From Acidobacteriota bacterium (GTDB lineage Bacteria; Acidobacteriota; Terriglobia; Terriglobales; Acidobacteriaceae): 6,426 nt of DNA. The notes below the pieces were generated by a model. It ran no database searches and had not been told where the DNA came from. It was given only the letters and a program-made list of their open reading frames with translations. Shown here piece by piece: positions 5,412 to 6,426 of the stretch. The stretch is from assembly GCA_021781255.1 (NCBI GenBank), contig JAJXXG010000208.1, positions 1-6,426 of the forward strand, in the 5' to 3' direction. Numbering within the stretch: position 1 is the stretch's first letter; every line of letters starts with the position of its first letter. The translations under genes and the position numbers were made by a program.

Positions 5412-5451
5412 CCGATGGCTTAGGCTTACTTTGATGTGCCGTCCATCGGCA
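5412..5451 (+). repeat. Alternative inverted repeats between the TonB-family gene and its neighbour
   Basis: CCGATGG (5412-5418) is the exact reverse complement of CCATCGG (5443-5449), 24 bases apart. The same right-hand bases can instead form the compact hairpin TGCCG-tccat-CGGCA (5437-5451). No T tract follows, so it is not a clear terminator. It could influence transcription or translation of the second gene, whose ribosome-binding site lies about 30 bp further on. I see no convincing promoter in this 102-bp gap. Confidence 0.35.
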
Positions 5452-5493
5452 AGTGCGGCATACGGAACGAGACGAACCACCTAGGAGCTATAC

Positions 5494-6426
5494 ATGACCT
5501 TTCGGAAGATATCTCTTACCTTTTTCACTTTGGCCCTGGGTGTGACTTGGGCGCACGCGAAGAAGGCTCCGCAATTTGAACCAACCCATCCGCTGACTGC
5601 CGATCAGGCCGCCCTCGTGCAGAAGGCGATTGCGCAAGAGAAAGTGCTCATCAAGAACATTCAGCAGCATACTCCGCTGGTGGAAACCTACATCCAGGAC
5701 ACCCGGCCGGATGCGAAGCTCTACGAGGTCCCCGTCGATGACCAATACACCCTGAGCCGGGTTGACTTTGGCAAGACGTTCTATGACAAGACCTACCAGC
5801 CACGCGAGACGGCTGCGCGCCGCGGCTTCTTCAAGGGCTCGTTGTCAGCCATCGCGGGACTTACCACCGCACTCGGGCTCGACAAGCGATTCACCTACAA
5901 CCCTACCGGATTTATGCAGATGATGTTCCTCGATCCGAGCGGATTCGACCAGCAGCACTATGCCTTCACCTTTGTGCGCCGGGAGTTCCTCGGTTCCGTT
6001 CGCACCTGGGTTTTCGACGTGCATCCCAAAGTTGCCGGAATGGGTCGATTCTATGGCCGCATGTGGATCGAGGATCAGGACGGCAACGTGGTCCGCTTCA
6101 ACGGCACCTATACGGGGCCTTCGTCTGAGAACGACTCGCGCTACTACTTCCACTTCGACAGCTGGCGCATGAACGTACAGCCCGGCGTCTGGCTTCCTGT
6201 TGAGATTTATGTCGAAGAGTCGAACCGCGCCGAGGGCGAAAAGTCTCTCGGCCTCAAGGCGCAGACCCACTTCTGGGGGTATTCCCTCAAGCTGCCGACC
6301 CGCGACAGTGAAAACGTCAGCATGAAAATTGAAGATGCGGTCGACAAGAGCGACGACTCGCAAGACGTCAGCCCTCTGCAGGCAACGCGCGATTGGGTCA
6401 CGCAGGCGGAGAATAACGTGATTGAC
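5494..6426 (+). CDS. Secreted protein, possibly LolA-like fold, C-terminus cut by window edge
   Basis: 311 residues are visible and the frame is still open at the window end. Residues 1-22 form a signal peptide (MTFRKISLTFFTLALGVTWAHA, cleavage after AHA), so the protein acts in the periplasm or outer membrane. A charged helical segment (about 35-65) comes next, then a beta-rich core: TGFMQMMFLDPSGFDQQHY (138-156), FVRREFLGSVRTWVFDVHPK (160-179), GRFYGRMWIEDQDGNVVRF (184-202), and FHFDSWRMNVQPGVWLPVEIY (219-239). The pattern of 'R.FLG..R..VFDV.P', then 'G.I/MWI.D.D..VVRF', then a late 'W.P' resembles LolA/LppX-type outer-membrane lipoprotein-sorting proteins. No lipobox cysteine is seen. The name is an inference. 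AGGAG seven bases before the ATG supports the start. It lies 102 bp after the TonB-family gene on the same strand, which suggests co-transcription and a shared envelope role. Confidence 0.85.
   Translation, partial: MTFRKISLTFFTLALGVTWAHAKKAPQFEPTHPLTADQAALVQKAIAQEKVLIKNIQQHTPLVETYIQDTRPDAKLYEVPVDDQYTLSRVDFGKTFYDKTYQPRETAARRGFFKGSLSAIAGLTTALGLDKRFTYNPTGFMQMMFLDPSGFDQQHYAFTFVRREFLGSVRTWVFDVHPKVAGMGRFYGRMWIEDQDGNVVRFNGTYTGPSSENDSRYYFHFDSWRMNVQPGVWLPVEIYVEESNRAEGEKSLGLKAQTHFWGYSLKLPTRDSENVSMKIEDAVDKSDDSQDVSPLQATRDWVTQAENNVID

Overview
The window looks like chromosomal DNA of a GC-rich acidobacterium, probably class Terriglobia. The strongest pointers are three proteins whose style I know from that group: a TonB-domain protein with the 'YLGLLPEPEG' start and a long Pro then Gly/Ala linker, a secreted protein with an 'REFLGSVRTWVFDVHPK' core, and an exported protein ending in a 'DFAAT..N..AGVNFHLP' module. 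This assignment rests on memory of protein families, not on a search.

Layout: positions 1-3614 carry three minus-strand genes. In transcription order they are galE (UDP-glucose/UDP-galactose 4-epimerase, GTG start at 3614), an exported protein of unknown function (start 2379), and hutU (urocanate hydratase, start 1317, cut by the left window edge). Positions 4336-6426 carry two plus-strand genes: a TonB-family protein, then a secreted, possibly LolA-like protein cut by the right edge. The two blocks diverge from a 721-bp gene-free stretch (3615-4335).

The housekeeping parts are clear. GalE has its NAD fingerprint and Y/K catalytic pair, and HutU has its Gly-rich motif and conserved cysteines. 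The plus-strand pair probably belongs to the cell envelope. The TonB-like protein would span the periplasm from the inner membrane, and its neighbour is exported. No ExbB/ExbD or receptor gene lies in the window, so the partners are unknown.

The most unusual part is the divergent intergenic region. It holds a 15-bp tandem duplication, two perfect 12-bp palindromes with CG-rich centres, several strong inverted repeats, a terminator-like hairpin with a T6 tract that has no gene in front of it, a nested two-helix element, and a pair of mutually exclusive hairpins upstream of the TonB gene. This could be an unannotated small RNA plus a structured leader or operator region. That is inference: some of these repeats are expected by chance in a sequence of this length and base composition. 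I see no mobile element, CRISPR array, tRNA or rRNA.
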